From Arthrobacter globiformis (GTDB taxonomy: Bacteria; Actinomycetota; Actinomycetes; Actinomycetales; Micrococcaceae), in the NCBI RefSeq assembly GCF_030817195.1, contig NZ_JAUSYZ010000001.1:806001-870000 (forward strand): a stretch of 64,000 bases of DNA. The letters are read 5' to 3'. Numbering within the stretch: position 1 is the stretch's first letter; every line of letters starts with the position of its first letter. Position numbers and translations under genes: made by a program. The notes beneath the pieces were generated by a model that saw nothing but the letters and a program-made list of their open reading frames with translations, was not told the origin of the DNA and searched no databases. Of this stretch, positions 25,329-34,455 are shown piece after piece.

Positions 25329-26768
25329 CTACATGCCCAGCGCCTGCTCAATCGGGCCGATGGCGAAGAACAGGACGAAAGCGGCAGCTACGGCCCACAT
25401 CAGCGGGTGCACTTCGCGGGCGCGGCCCTGGAAGGTGCGGATGAGGACGTAGGAGATGAAGCCGGCGCCCAGCCCATTGGCGATCGAGTAGGTGAACGGC
25501 ATCAGCGTGAACGTGAGGAAGGCGGGCAGGGCGATGCCCCAGTCCTGCCAGTGAATCTTGCTGATTTGGGCCACCATCATGAAACCGACCACCACCAGGG
25601 CCGGGGCCACGGCCTCGAACGGCACGAGGTTGATGAGCGGGGTGAAGAACATGGCCACCAGGAACAGCAGGCCGGTCACGATCGAGGCCAGGCCGGTTCG
25701 CGCGCCTTCACCGATGCCCGCACCGGACTCGACGTAGATCTGGTTGGAGGAGACGGACGCGCCGCCGCCGACGATGGCGCCGAGGGCATCGACCTGCAGG
25801 ACGCGGTCAACGTTGGGGATGTTGCCGTCCTTGTCCACGGTGCCGGCCTCGTTGGCCAGGCCCACCATGGTGCCCATCGCGTCGAAGAAGATGCTGAGCA
25901 GGATGACGAACGCGAGCAGGGCTGCGGCCACAACGCCCAGATGGCCGAAGGCGCCGATCGGGTTGGCCTTGCCGATCAGGGAGAGGTCGGGAGCGGCCCA
26001 TTCGGTGAACGTGGGGGCAACCAGGGACCAGCCCTGCGGGTTGAAGTTTTTGCCGTCGAAGCTCGGGCCGATGTGGAGCGTGAACTCGAGGATGACCGCC
26101 AGGATGGTGGAGGCGACGATGCCGATCAGGATGGCGCCCTTGACGTTGCGCACCAGCAGGGCGATGGTCAGGATGAGGCCGAACACGAACACCAAGGTGG
26201 GCCAGCCCAGGAGCTTGCCGTCAAAGCCGAGACCCACCGGAACGGTGGTCCCTGCCGCGTCCGGAACGCGCCGGACGAAGCCGGCGTTGACCAGGCCGAT
26301 GAGGGCGATGAACAGGCCGATGCCCACCACGATTGCGGTCTTGAGCCCGTCCGGGACGGCCCGGAACACGGCGGTCCGGAATCCGGTCAGGACCAGGATC
26401 ATCATGGTGACGCCGGAGAGGACCACCAGGCCCATCATGTCCGGCCAGGTCAGGCCCGGGTTGGTAGCCACTGTCACGGCCACGAAGGCGTTGACTCCCA
26501 GGCCGGTGGCCATGGCGAAGGGGTGCTTGGCCCACGCGCCCATGAGGATGGTCAGGATGCCGGCAACAAAGGCGGTGACGGCAGCAACTGCCTGGAAACC
26601 GAGCGTGGCGCCGGAGGAGTCCGCAACGGACAGGATCAGGGGGTTCAGCACCACGATGTAGCTCATGGCAAAGAAGGTGGCAAAACCGCCGCGGATCTCG
26701 CGGGAGAGGTTGGACCCCCGTTCGGAAATCTTGAAGTACCGGTCCAGTGCAGAGCCCTGCTTGAGCAT
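25329..26768 (-). CDS. NCS2-family purine permease (AzgA type)
   Basis: A 479-residue polytopic membrane protein with 12-14 hydrophobic segments. The N terminus (EIRGGFATFFAMSYIVVLNP) and the motifs ATGLGVNAFVAVTV, FFDAMGTMVGLANEAG and GGGASVSSNQIYVESGAGIG are those of the AzgA-like adenine/guanine/hypoxanthine proton symporters. ATG 26768 follows CCGGAGGAC. The open frame upstream into the CopC gene has no family similarity and is ignored. hutG follows on the same strand after 96 bases but has its own operator, so joint transcription is uncertain. Confidence 0.9.
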   Translation of the reverse strand: MLKQGSALDRYFKISERGSNLSREIRGGFATFFAMSYIVVLNPLILSVADSSGATLGFQAVAAVTAFVAGILTILMGAWAKHPFAMATGLGVNAFVAVTVATNPGLTWPDMMGLVVLSGVTMMILVLTGFRTAVFRAVPDGLKTAIVVGIGLFIALIGLVNAGFVRRVPDAAGTTVPVGLGFDGKLLGWPTLVFVFGLILTIALLVRNVKGAILIGIVASTILAVILEFTLHIGPSFDGKNFNPQGWSLVAPTFTEWAAPDLSLIGKANPIGAFGHLGVVAAALLAFVILLSIFFDAMGTMVGLANEAGTVDKDGNIPNVDRVLQVDALGAIVGGGASVSSNQIYVESGAGIGEGARTGLASIVTGLLFLVAMFFTPLINLVPFEAVAPALVVVGFMMVAQISKIHWQDWGIALPAFLTFTLMPFTYSIANGLGAGFISYVLIRTFQGRAREVHPLMWAVAAAFVLFFAIGPIEQALGM

Positions 26769-26880
26769 TAGTCCTCCGGTGAGAGAGTGTGGGGTTACTT
26801 GAATCCTAGTAGGTTGCCGGGTGCCTACCCGGTAAATTCGCCTAGTCTGTAAGGAAGTCAACACGAGGAGTAGTCCGCCC

Positions 26881-27477
26881 ATGCGTTTCACCCGCCAGCT
26901 GCTGGCCGCCCTCCTTGGCGCGCTTGCGCTCGTCGCCCTGCTCCTCACGGCGGGACCCGCTTCCGCGCACGACGCCGCCGAGTCCAGCAGCCCGGCCGAC
27001 GGCGCCACGGTGGCAACGGCTCCCGCCAAGGTCTCGATCACCTTCAACAACACCCCGCTCGGGCTCGGCGATGAGATCAAGGTGACCGATGCCGCCGGAA
27101 CTGACTGGGCCGACGGCAAGGTGGAGATCGTGGACAACGTCGCGTCGCAGAAGCTGCGGGCAGGCGCACCTGCCGGGAAGTACACGGTGGTGTGGCGCGT
27201 GGTGAGCTCGGATTCCCATCCGATCGAGGGCACGTTCGCCTTTACCGCCACGGCCGCTGCGGCGGGGGCAACGTCGGCGCCCGTTCAGACCGTCGGTACG
27301 CCGCAGCCGGGAGCCACGCAGGCCACGGGAACAGCCCCGGATTCCTCGGAGCCGTTCCCGTGGAGCATCGTGGTGTTTGCGGCCGTGGCTCTCGGCCTGC
27401 TCATCATCCTCGGTGTGCTGGCACGCCGGAGGCTCGGCATCAGTGACGACGCCGACGACGGGGGAGCGGGGAAGTAG
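26881..27477 (+). CDS. CopC-domain exported copper-binding protein
   Basis: A 198-residue secreted, membrane-anchored protein. The signal peptide (about residues 1-30) is cleaved after SASA-type residues so that the mature chain starts AHDAAESSSPADG; the N-terminal His is the usual CopC Cu(II) ligand. The CopC beta-sandwich follows (VSITFNNTPLGLGDEIKV, VVWRVVSSDSHPIEGTFAF, with the second conserved His in SDSHP), then an Ala/Thr/Pro linker and one C-terminal membrane helix (IVVFAAVALGLLIILGVLA) with a charged tail. It probably handles copper at the outer face of the membrane. ATG 26881 follows GAGGAG. No copD or copper ATPase neighbours are present. Confidence 0.9.
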   Translation: MRFTRQLLAALLGALALVALLLTAGPASAHDAAESSSPADGATVATAPAKVSITFNNTPLGLGDEIKVTDAAGTDWADGKVEIVDNVASQKLRAGAPAGKYTVVWRVVSSDSHPIEGTFAFTATAAAAGATSAPVQTVGTPQPGATQATGTAPDSSEPFPWSIVVFAAVALGLLIILGVLARRRLGISDDADDGGAGK

Positions 27478-27485
27478 CGCCCGCT

Positions 27486-28124
27486 TCAGACAGCCGGGGC
27501 GGGCAGCGCCGGGAAGCTTCCGGTCAGCACCGACGGCACGCTGTCCGGATAGACCTTCGCCGAGATGGCCTGGCCCACCACCTTGGCCTGGCGCAGCACT
27601 TCCTTCGGCGTTGGCGTGATGAGCTCGCCCACACCGACCAGGTAAATGCCTATGGCGCGCATGGCTGCGACCAGGTTGGTGCCGATGGAGATGCCGAGGT
27701 CCGTGAGCATGCGCCGCAGTTGGCTGTGGGCGCAGCGCGTGAGCACAATGTGGTCGGCCAGGAGCACGCCGTCCGGGGTATGGACGGCCCAGCGGTGCAG
27801 TGAGGCTTCCGCGCCGGGCCCCATCTTGTCGAGCAACACGGCAGACGTGTCGCTGCGGATGTCCAGCTGGTGGCTTGACGCGTAGTTGCGCAGGTGCCGG
27901 AGGATTTCGTTCCGCTCCTGGATCGACGCCGCCTCGGCGTCGTCGCACCGCTGGTGCCCGGATTTCTGGAACGACCGGCCGTCGGGGGATTCCAGCCGGC
28001 TGACGATGATTGAATCAACTCCCCGGCGCCGGAGTTCCGTGGCGATTGCCAAACCGGGAAGTCCGGTGCCGATGACCACAGTGGTGGTCCGTTCTGCGCC
28101 GCTGAGACCAGGCATGCGTGACAC
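27486..28124 (-). CDS. FAD/NAD(P)-binding Rossmann protein, short
   Basis: A 212-residue protein with an N-terminal dinucleotide-binding fold, TTVVIGTGLPGLAIATELRR, as in flavin-dependent oxidoreductases, followed by SIIVSRLES and a pattern resembling the first domain of thioredoxin-reductase-like proteins (AASIQERNEILRHLRNYASS, WAVHTPDGVLLADHIVLTRC). The second, substrate-binding half of such enzymes is missing and the end is simply the stop at 27486, so it is either a specialised short form or a degenerate gene. GTG 28124 is chosen for its GAGGAGGAAG ribosome site; the inner ATG 28115 and longer extensions are alternatives. Convergent with the CopC gene, eight bases apart. Confidence 0.62.
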   Translation of the reverse strand: MSRMPGLSGAERTTTVVIGTGLPGLAIATELRRRGVDSIIVSRLESPDGRSFQKSGHQRCDDAEAASIQERNEILRHLRNYASSHQLDIRSDTSAVLLDKMGPGAEASLHRWAVHTPDGVLLADHIVLTRCAHSQLRRMLTDLGISIGTNLVAAMRAIGIYLVGVGELITPTPKEVLRQAKVVGQAISAKVYPDSVPSVLTGSFPALPAPAV

Positions 28125-28547
28125 TACAACTTCCTCCTCGAGAATTTCGAAGTGCAGGGCATCATCGCCGTGCACCGTCCACTGCCCCAGCAAGCAGACA
28201 CAAGCCACCTCCGGCTGTGCGGTGGAGCACAATCCGGATCGATGGTGCCTCGACATTACAGAATTTTTTGGTCGCTGGATACCCTTCCGGAAACATTGGT
28301 TTGCAGGGCTTTGCACGGCGTCACCGGAGCGCCCTGAGCGGTGCCGGAGGAGCGCTCAGAAGGGGCGGAAAACAGACCTTCAGGGCCCCGTCGGGCGCGC
28401 TTGCTAAGAGGTCGCCGACCGAGAATAGTTGGTCTTAAGGCAGGCTGTGCATAACCGGGAACCGGACGGCCTGCCGGTGACGGCTAGACGGGCCGCTTCT
28501 GGCAGAATAGCCGCATCATCAGGCAGTATCGCGAGGAGGCGGACCGA
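28125..28547. other. 423-base intergenic region
   Basis: Divergent promoter region between the leftward flavoprotein-like gene and the rightward universal stress gene. An AT-richer patch with a T6 run lies at about 28250-28275 and probably belongs to the leftward promoter. GAGGAGG at about 28533-28539 is the ribosome site of the stress gene. I see no convincing gene, RNA or strong repeat. Confidence 0.5.
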
Positions 28548-29585
28548 ATGGACGCACACGAATTGCATCCCGACCCGGCACGGGATGGCGGTGCCCGGCA
28601 CGCGAGACCCGAAGGGATCGTCGTCGGCGTCGATGGTTCGGACCACGGCCAGTGCGCCCTCGTGTGGGCTGCCCGTGAAGCCGAACGCCGCCGTCGTCCC
28701 CTCCACATCGTCACCGCCTACTCGGTGCCCATCTTTGCCGCATCCGGACTCGACGGCGGCTACGCCACCGTGGACGATTCGGTGATCCGCGAGGGTGCCG
28801 AGGCCATCCTGCAGCATGCCGTGGACAAGGTGGCGGGCTACAACATCAACGTCAGTGCCTCGGTCGAGAACGGGGATGCGTCCGGCGTGCTGCTGGACCT
28901 GTCCGAATCCGCCGAGCTGCTGGTCTTCGGGACGCGGGGGCGGGGCGGCTTCGTAGGGCGGCTCCTCGGCTCCGTGAGCAGCGCGCTTCCGGCCCACGCC
29001 AAATGCCCCACGGTCACGGTTCCGCTGATCTGCTCCGACCGCCTGGGCGAGACCACCCAGGACAAACACATCCGGGCCGAGCAGGCCAAGGCCGGCCACG
29101 GCCCCGTGGAACAGGTCGTGGCGGTGGGGGTGGACGGGTCTGAGCAGGCCCGCGTCGCAGTCCTGGAAGCCGCGGAGCAGGCCGAACGCCTCGGAGCGCC
29201 GCTTCGCGTGATCTGCGCCGTGCCGCAGTACAGCGGATCCCTTGCCTGGGTTCCGGCACCGCTGGACCGGGAAGCGCTTTTCGCCGATATCCAGGTCCAG
29301 CTGAAGGCCGGGGTGGCCTGGCTGCAGAGCCACTTCCCGCGGCTGGCCATCGAGACCCGCCTGCTGGACGGCTCGCCCGTGGATGTGCTGGTGGAGGCCA
29401 GCCGGCACGTCGAGCTGATAGTCGTGGGAACCCGCGGCCGCGGCGGCTTTACCGGCATGCTCCTGGGGTCGACGTCGGACGGCGTCCTGCACCATGCCAA
29501 GAGCCCCGTGATGGTGGTCCCGGACCGCGAAGACCCCCGGCTCGCCGACCGCGCCAGCTTCGGACCGATGCTCGGCGCCTCGTAA
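28548..29585 (+). CDS. Tandem-domain universal stress protein
   Basis: A 345-residue protein of two UspA domains (about residues 20-155 and 175-335). Each has the start strand GIVVGVDGSDHG or VVAVGVDGSEQA and the ATP-binding loop GTRGRGGF followed by LLGS. Such ATP-binding two-domain forms in actinobacteria are linked with stress, hypoxia and dormancy. ATG 28548 follows GCGAGGAGGCG. The next gene, a PEP-utilising-type phosphotransferase, starts three bases after its stop, so the two form an operon. Confidence 0.93.
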   Translation: MDAHELHPDPARDGGARHARPEGIVVGVDGSDHGQCALVWAAREAERRRRPLHIVTAYSVPIFAASGLDGGYATVDDSVIREGAEAILQHAVDKVAGYNINVSASVENGDASGVLLDLSESAELLVFGTRGRGGFVGRLLGSVSSALPAHAKCPTVTVPLICSDRLGETTQDKHIRAEQAKAGHGPVEQVVAVGVDGSEQARVAVLEAAEQAERLGAPLRVICAVPQYSGSLAWVPAPLDREALFADIQVQLKAGVAWLQSHFPRLAIETRLLDGSPVDVLVEASRHVELIVVGTRGRGGFTGMLLGSTSDGVLHHAKSPVMVVPDREDPRLADRASFGPMLGAS

Positions 29586-29588
29586 CGC

Positions 29589-32396
29589 ATGAGCCGGCTG
29601 GTGCTCGGTCTCGGGGACCTCAGCGCCTCCATGCTGCCGCAGGCTGGCGGCAAGGCCGCCAACCTCGGCGAATTGCTCGCGGCTGGCCTCCCGGTGCCGG
29701 AGGGGTTCTGCCTGACCACTGAAGCCTACGCCCAGGCCGTGAGGCCGCTGGGGCTCGAAGAGGTGCACAGCGCTCTCCAGGACACCCCGGCCGATGACCT
29801 CGAAGCCCTCGCGGACCTGGCCGGCAGGGCTCGGAGCCTGATTGCGGGGCCAGAACTGCCGACGGCGATCGCCAGGGAAATACTCACGGCCTACCGGGCG
29901 CTGGACGGCGTTCCCGTCGCGGTGCGGTCCTCGGCCACGGCCGAGGACCTTCCCTTCGCCAGCTTTGCCGGCCAGCAGGACACCTACCTGAACGTCATCG
30001 ACGCCGTCGCGCTGCTGGACGCCGTCCGGAAATGCTGGGCCTCGCTGTGGACTGACCGGGCAGTGGCATACCGCGCCAGCCGGAACATCGACCCCGCAAC
30101 GGTGGCCCTCGCCGTCGTCGTCCAACGCATGGTGGACGCCGAGGCGGCGGGGGTGATGTTCACCGCCAACCCGGTCACCGGCCGGCGCCGGGAGGCTGTG
30201 ATCGATGCCAGCTCCGGGCTCGGCGAAGCCGTCGTGTCGGGCGCCGTCAATCCGGACCACTTCGTCGTGGATACCGCATCCGGCGCCATCCTGCAGCGGC
30301 GCCTGGGCGACAAGCGGAGGGCTGTCCGGCCGCTGCCTGGGGGAGGCACCGAATACGTCGAGCAGGGCACAGCCCAGGGCGCGGGCACTGACCAGCCCTG
30401 CCTCACCGACGCGCAGATCCGGGAACTCGCAGCCCTGGGGAGCAAGGCCGAAGCCCACTATGGTGCCCCGCAGGACACGGAGTGGGCGCTCGACGGCGAC
30501 GGTAAAGTCTGGCTGACGCAGTCCCGGCCCATCACCACGCTGTACCCGCTGCCGGAGAAGGCCCGTCCGGCAGAGAAGGACCCGCTGCCGGAGAAGGCCC
30601 GGGAACGGCGCAGCCCGGCGGAGGAGTTGCGGGTCTATCTGTGCTTCAGCCTCGCCCAGGGCCTCACCCGGCCGCTGACTCCGATGGGGCTTGCCGCCCT
30701 TAGGCGGATCGGCTCGTCGGTTGCTGCCGCCGCCGGCTTTGACGTACCGGACCCCCGCAGCGGGCCCCCGCCCTACTTCGAAGCCGGACAGCGCATCTTC
30801 GTCGACCTGACCGCCGCCGCGCGGAGCACCGTGGGCCGCCGGATCATCCCGAATGTCTTCGACGTCATGGAGGCGCGCTCCGCCAAGGTCCTCCGCAGCG
30901 TGTTCGACGACCCGCGACTCTCCATTACCCGCCGCACGCCCTGGGACCTCCTCAGGCACGTGGTCCCCCTCGCCGCCCGGGCCCGCGTCCCGGAAGCAGC
31001 GATCCGGGCGCTGGTCCGTCCCGAGGCGGCCCTCAAACGCCTGAACCGCTTCACCACGGAGTTCAACGCGACGCTGGAACTGCCCCAGGGGGCTTCCCCG
31101 CGCGCGCGGCTTGACCACGCCGAGGGGATACTCTCGCGGCTCTTCCCCAACCTTCCGGCCGTGCTCCCGCTGGCCGGCCTGGGCTTCGCCATGCTCGGGC
31201 TCGCCGGGAAGCTCCTTGGTGCCGGCAAACTTTTTGGTGCCGGCAAGGACAGCGCCGGGCAAGACAGTGCCGGCAAGGACAGTGCCGGGCCGGGCAGCGC
31301 CGGGCCGAACCGAAACATCGATCTCCAGCCCGTGCTCCGCGGTCTCCCCAACAACGTGACAACCGAGATGGATCTTGAGCTGTGGCGGATCGCCGTGGCG
31401 ATCAGGTCCGACGCCGAATCGGTGGCCGCGCTCACCGGGCATCCCCCGACGGTGCTGGCGCAGCGCTTCGCCGCGGGCGATTTGCCGGCAGCAGCCCAAA
31501 CCGGCCTGGCAGAATTCCTGGCCCGGTTCGGACACCGGGCTGTCGCCGAGATCGACGTCGGGATGCCCCGCTGGCGGGACGACCCCACCCATATTCTTGG
31601 TGTCCTGGCCAACTACCTCCGGCTGGAGGACCCGGAACGCGCCCCCGACCGGCAGTTCAGCAAGGCGGCGGCCGAAGCGGACGCACACATCGAGCGGCTC
31701 GTGGCCGAGGCCCGTTCGAGGGGACGCCTCCGCGCCATGGCCGTCCAGGCGGCGCTGCGGCGGGCGAGGCTCTTCGCCGGGCTGCGCGAACTTCCCAAGT
31801 TCCAGATCGTCCTGGCGCTGGCAGAGGTCCGGAAACAGTTGGCCGAAGTCGGCGCCGTGCTGGCGGAACAGAAACGGCTCGCCCGGGCAGATGACATCTT
31901 CTTCCTGGACTTTGCCGAAGCGAACCAGGCGCTGGACGGTGCAGACATGCAGGACCTCGTGGCGCAGCGGCAGGGGGCCTATTACCTGGAACTTGAGCGG
32001 CGCCACATTCCCCGGATGCTGCTCTCGGACGGAACGGAACCCGAAACGCTGCTTACCGCCGTCGGAACCGCCGACGCCGGGGCACTGTCCGGAAGCCCGG
32101 CGTCCGCGGGGACAGTGACAGCGCCCGCCCGCGTCATCCTCGACCCCGTGGGTGCCCACCTGGAACCGGGCGAGATCCTCGTGGCGCCGTCCACCGATCC
32201 GGGCTGGACCCCGCTGTTCCTCACGGCAGGCGGCCTGGTGATGGAGATGGGCGGCCCCAATTCCCATGGTGGCGTGGTCGCCCGGGAGTATGGCATCCCC
32301 GCCGTGGTGGGCGTCGCGGACGCCACCTCGCTGCTCAGGACGGGCCAGGAAGTGACGGTCGACGGCGGCGCTGGCACCGTGGTGCCCGGCGCCTAG
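29589..32396 (+). CDS. PEP-synthase-like / rifampicin phosphotransferase-type protein
   Basis: A 935-residue protein with an N-terminal PPDK-type ATP-grasp domain (about residues 1-320; GGKAANLGELLAAGLPVPEGF, VRSSATAEDLPFASFAGQQ, NPVTGRRREAVIDASSGLGE), a helical middle domain, and a C-terminal swivelling domain with the phosphorylatable His in GGPNSHGGVVAREYGIPAV (about 894). The TIM barrel that binds PEP in true PEP synthase is absent after the His, so the domain order is that of rifampicin phosphotransferase, which transfers the beta-phosphate of ATP to the drug. Whether the substrate is rifampicin or another molecule is unknown. Two repeats interrupt it: LPEK near 320-345 and a GKDSA pentapeptide array near 540-575. 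Confidence 0.82.
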   Translation: MSRLVLGLGDLSASMLPQAGGKAANLGELLAAGLPVPEGFCLTTEAYAQAVRPLGLEEVHSALQDTPADDLEALADLAGRARSLIAGPELPTAIAREILTAYRALDGVPVAVRSSATAEDLPFASFAGQQDTYLNVIDAVALLDAVRKCWASLWTDRAVAYRASRNIDPATVALAVVVQRMVDAEAAGVMFTANPVTGRRREAVIDASSGLGEAVVSGAVNPDHFVVDTASGAILQRRLGDKRRAVRPLPGGGTEYVEQGTAQGAGTDQPCLTDAQIRELAALGSKAEAHYGAPQDTEWALDGDGKVWLTQSRPITTLYPLPEKARPAEKDPLPEKARERRSPAEELRVYLCFSLAQGLTRPLTPMGLAALRRIGSSVAAAAGFDVPDPRSGPPPYFEAGQRIFVDLTAAARSTVGRRIIPNVFDVMEARSAKVLRSVFDDPRLSITRRTPWDLLRHVVPLAARARVPEAAIRALVRPEAALKRLNRFTTEFNATLELPQGASPRARLDHAEGILSRLFPNLPAVLPLAGLGFAMLGLAGKLLGAGKLFGAGKDSAGQDSAGKDSAGPGSAGPNRNIDLQPVLRGLPNNVTTEMDLELWRIAVAIRSDAESVAALTGHPPTVLAQRFAAGDLPAAAQTGLAEFLARFGHRAVAEIDVGMPRWRDDPTHILGVLANYLRLEDPERAPDRQFSKAAAEADAHIERLVAEARSRGRLRAMAVQAALRRARLFAGLRELPKFQIVLALAEVRKQLAEVGAVLAEQKRLARADDIFFLDFAEANQALDGADMQDLVAQRQGAYYLELERRHIPRMLLSDGTEPETLLTAVGTADAGALSGSPASAGTVTAPARVILDPVGAHLEPGEILVAPSTDPGWTPLFLTAGGLVMEMGGPNSHGGVVAREYGIPAVVGVADATSLLRTGQEVTVDGGAGTVVPGA
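31206..31301 (+). repeat. 18-nt x2 plus 15-nt x4 in-frame tandem repeats
   Basis: Two 18-base units (31206-31223, 31224-31241) precede four 15-base units (31242-31256, 31257-31271, 31272-31286, 31287-31301), encoding GKDSA, GQDSA, GKDSA and GPGSA in the middle domain of the phosphotransferase-type protein. Confidence 0.85.
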
Positions 32397-32454
32397 GGGA
32401 TCGGGACTGCTGAGGGGCTGGGCTACTGAAGTGCGTGGCGGCTGAGGCCGGCGG

Positions 32455-33114
32455 CTACTGGCGGTCCTGCGCCGGCTTTCCCCGCCGGATCTGCCGGACC
32501 ACGAGCCAGGCCACGAAGATGGCCAGGGCGGCATACACGGCGAGGTTCAGGTAGCGGGAGTACTGCTCCACCATCGAGTACTGCCGGCCCAGCAGTACGC
32601 CGAGGCCGATCAGCGCTCCGTTCCAGATGGCGCTGCCGGCGATGGTGAAGAGGCTGAAGGTTCCCAGGTGCATCCTTTCGGCGCCCGCCGGCAACGAAAT
32701 GAGGCTCCGCACGCCGGGAAGCAACCGGCCGAAGAAGATCGCCGACCTGCCGTGGCGGCGGAACCAGACGTCCGCGCGCTCGAAGTCCTCCCGGTCCATC
32801 AGCGGCAGCTTGGACAGCCAGCGGATCGAACGCTCCAGCCCCACCTTCGCGCCAAGGAAATACAGTGCAAGGGCGCCCACGTACGCCCCGAGTGTGCTGG
32901 TCACGAAGACCAGGGCCAGGTTGAGGGACCCCTGCCGGGTCAGGAACCCGGCCAACGGAAGAATCACTTCGCTGGGGATCGGCGGGAACACCGTCTCAAG
33001 GAGCGTAAAGAGGCCCACACCCCATTCCCCGAGCGACTCGATCGACTGGGCGGCAAAACCCACGAGGCCTGTCAGTTCGTCGGCGGGACTGGATGTGGCA
33101 CCGGGAATGCGCAT
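32455..33114 (-). CDS. DedA-family membrane protein
   Basis: A 219-residue integral membrane protein of the DedA/SNARE-associated family. It has the ETVFPPIPSEVILPLAGF region, the GAYVGALALYFLGAKVG helix and the FFGRLLPGVRSLISLPAGAE motif, with the Arg and Gly-Pro residues typical of the family, and four to five membrane helices. Members act as lipid scramblases or flippases and influence membrane potential and drug tolerance. ATG 33114 is chosen because the preceding in-frame residues show no family pattern; CAGGAG lies 11 bases upstream. Convergent with the PEP-synthase-like gene and divergent from the LolA-like gene. Confidence 0.9.
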   Translation of the reverse strand: MRIPGATSSPADELTGLVGFAAQSIESLGEWGVGLFTLLETVFPPIPSEVILPLAGFLTRQGSLNLALVFVTSTLGAYVGALALYFLGAKVGLERSIRWLSKLPLMDREDFERADVWFRRHGRSAIFFGRLLPGVRSLISLPAGAERMHLGTFSLFTIAGSAIWNGALIGLGVLLGRQYSMVEQYSRYLNLAVYAALAIFVAWLVVRQIRRGKPAQDRQ

Positions 33115-33267
33115 TGGCGAAGGCTCCTGGAAGCTGGAAAACGGCGTCCCACCCAGTCTGGCCCACCAGCCGGTATAGGCAAAGCCGACAGCCCGGCCGG
33201 GGGCTGCCACGAGGGAGGCCGAGGCGTACCCTGATGGTATGAGCTGCGACGTCGGAGCGGAGTTGAC

Positions 33268-34455
33268 ATGACTGCCATCTGGCTACGGTGGACGCCTGCC
33301 GTGGCCGTACCTGCTGTTATAGCTGCCGGAGTCCTGGCGGGGTCCCTGCCCGCGAGCGCCCGGGACCCGCTGCCAGAGAAGACACCGGCACAGGTGCTGG
33401 CGATGATCGGACAACACCAGACCAAGTCCTTCTCCGGCACGGTGGAACAGTCCTCCGAACTCGGCCTGCCCGATGTCCCCCAGGTAGGGCCCACCTCGGG
33501 TGCAGGCACGGGTTCCCTCGCCGAACTGCTGACCGGGCCACACACTGCCCGGGTCTACGTCGACGGACCAAGCAAGGCCAGGATCCAGGTGATGGACCGG
33601 ATGGCCGAGCGCGACGCCGTCCGGCAAGGCAATGAACTGTGGCTATACAACTCCAAGGACAACACGGCCACCCACGTCACCCTTCCCGCGAATGCGTCGA
33701 AGGAATCCCGCAGCCACGACATGCCGGCAGGTGTGGCAACGCCGGAGGAACTGGCCACCAAGATGCTTGACAAGCTGGACGGCAGCACCGAGGTGTCGGT
33801 GGCCGAAACTACCGAGGTGGCAGGCAGGACGGCCTACAATCTGGTCCTCACGCCGCGGTCGGACGTGACGCTGGTGGGGTCCGTGGCTGTGGCCGTGGAT
33901 GGTGAGAACGGCATGCCGCTGAGCGTGGAAGTGCGGGCGCGCGGGCAACAGGAGCCTGCATTCCGGACCGCGTTCTCCACCCTGACGCTCGGGGCCCCCG
34001 ACGCGAGCCTGTTCAACTTCTCGCCGCCGCCGGGTGCCTCGGTGAAGGAACTTGCGGTGCCGGCGAAGCCCAGCGGCACGAAGGACCTGGCTGACAGGAA
34101 TCGGACGCACAGGAATCACGCTGACAAGGATCTGGGCAGCAAGGATCCGGCCGACAAGCATTCAGCCCACAAGGACCTGCGCGGGCACGCCCCGACCGTA
34201 ACCGGCTCAGGCTGGGAACGGATCATCGGCATCCCGGCCCCCTCCTCTTCCGCGCCGTCCGCGTCCCCTGAGTCTGGAAAGCAACCGGTCGACAGGCTGC
34301 TCAATGATCCCCTGCTTCGCCAGGCGACCGTGACTGTTGAGGGCGGCCGGGCCATCTCCACATCACTGGTCAATGTCCTGCTGGCCGACGACGGCCGGAC
34401 GTTCGTTGGGTCCGTGCCCCTGGAGCGGCTCCAGGCCGCCGCTGCCGCGAGGTGA
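33268..34455 (+). CDS. Exported LolA/RseB-like protein
   Basis: A 395-residue secreted protein: signal peptide about 1-32 (ending LPASARD), then a LolA/RseB-like half-barrel (QVLAMIGQHQTKSFSGTVEQ, ARVYVDGPSKARIQVMDRM, ELWLYNSKDNTATHVTLP, GRTAYNLVLTPRSDVTLVGS). A very hydrophilic linker of seven pentapeptide repeats (about residues 272-306) leads to a second segment ending with a FVGSVPLERL strand. Such proteins may bind lipids or sense the wall. ATG 33268 follows CGGAG. Its stop overlaps the GTG of the next gene (GTGA), so it is coupled to an ABC exporter and probably works with it at the membrane surface. Confidence 0.75.
   Translation: MTAIWLRWTPAVAVPAVIAAGVLAGSLPASARDPLPEKTPAQVLAMIGQHQTKSFSGTVEQSSELGLPDVPQVGPTSGAGTGSLAELLTGPHTARVYVDGPSKARIQVMDRMAERDAVRQGNELWLYNSKDNTATHVTLPANASKESRSHDMPAGVATPEELATKMLDKLDGSTEVSVAETTEVAGRTAYNLVLTPRSDVTLVGSVAVAVDGENGMPLSVEVRARGQQEPAFRTAFSTLTLGAPDASLFNFSPPPGASVKELAVPAKPSGTKDLADRNRTHRNHADKDLGSKDPADKHSAHKDLRGHAPTVTGSGWERIIGIPAPSSSAPSASPESGKQPVDRLLNDPLLRQATVTVEGGRAISTSLVNVLLADDGRTFVGSVPLERLQAAAAAR
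34081..34185 (+). repeat. 15-nt tandem repeat x7 in LolA-like gene
   Basis: Seven consecutive 15-base units, consensus close to AAGGATCCGGCCGAC, encode KDLAD, RNRTH, RNHAD, KDLGS, KDPAD, KHSAH and KDLRG. Confidence 0.85.

Noticed and set aside
25407..26771. 454-codon plus-strand frame opposite the purine permease
   Set aside because: It is His/Glu/Gly-rich antisense of a membrane protein gene with no motif.
28118..28438. Small plus-strand frame in the 423-base gap
   Set aside because: No ribosome site, no recognisable motif, and it overlaps the promoter region of two genes.
28404..32534. 1376-codon open frame on the minus strand
   Set aside because: It lies opposite the stress protein and PEP-synthase-like genes and reads as Gly/Arg/His-rich antisense without any family motif; GC-rich coding DNA leaves such frames open by chance.
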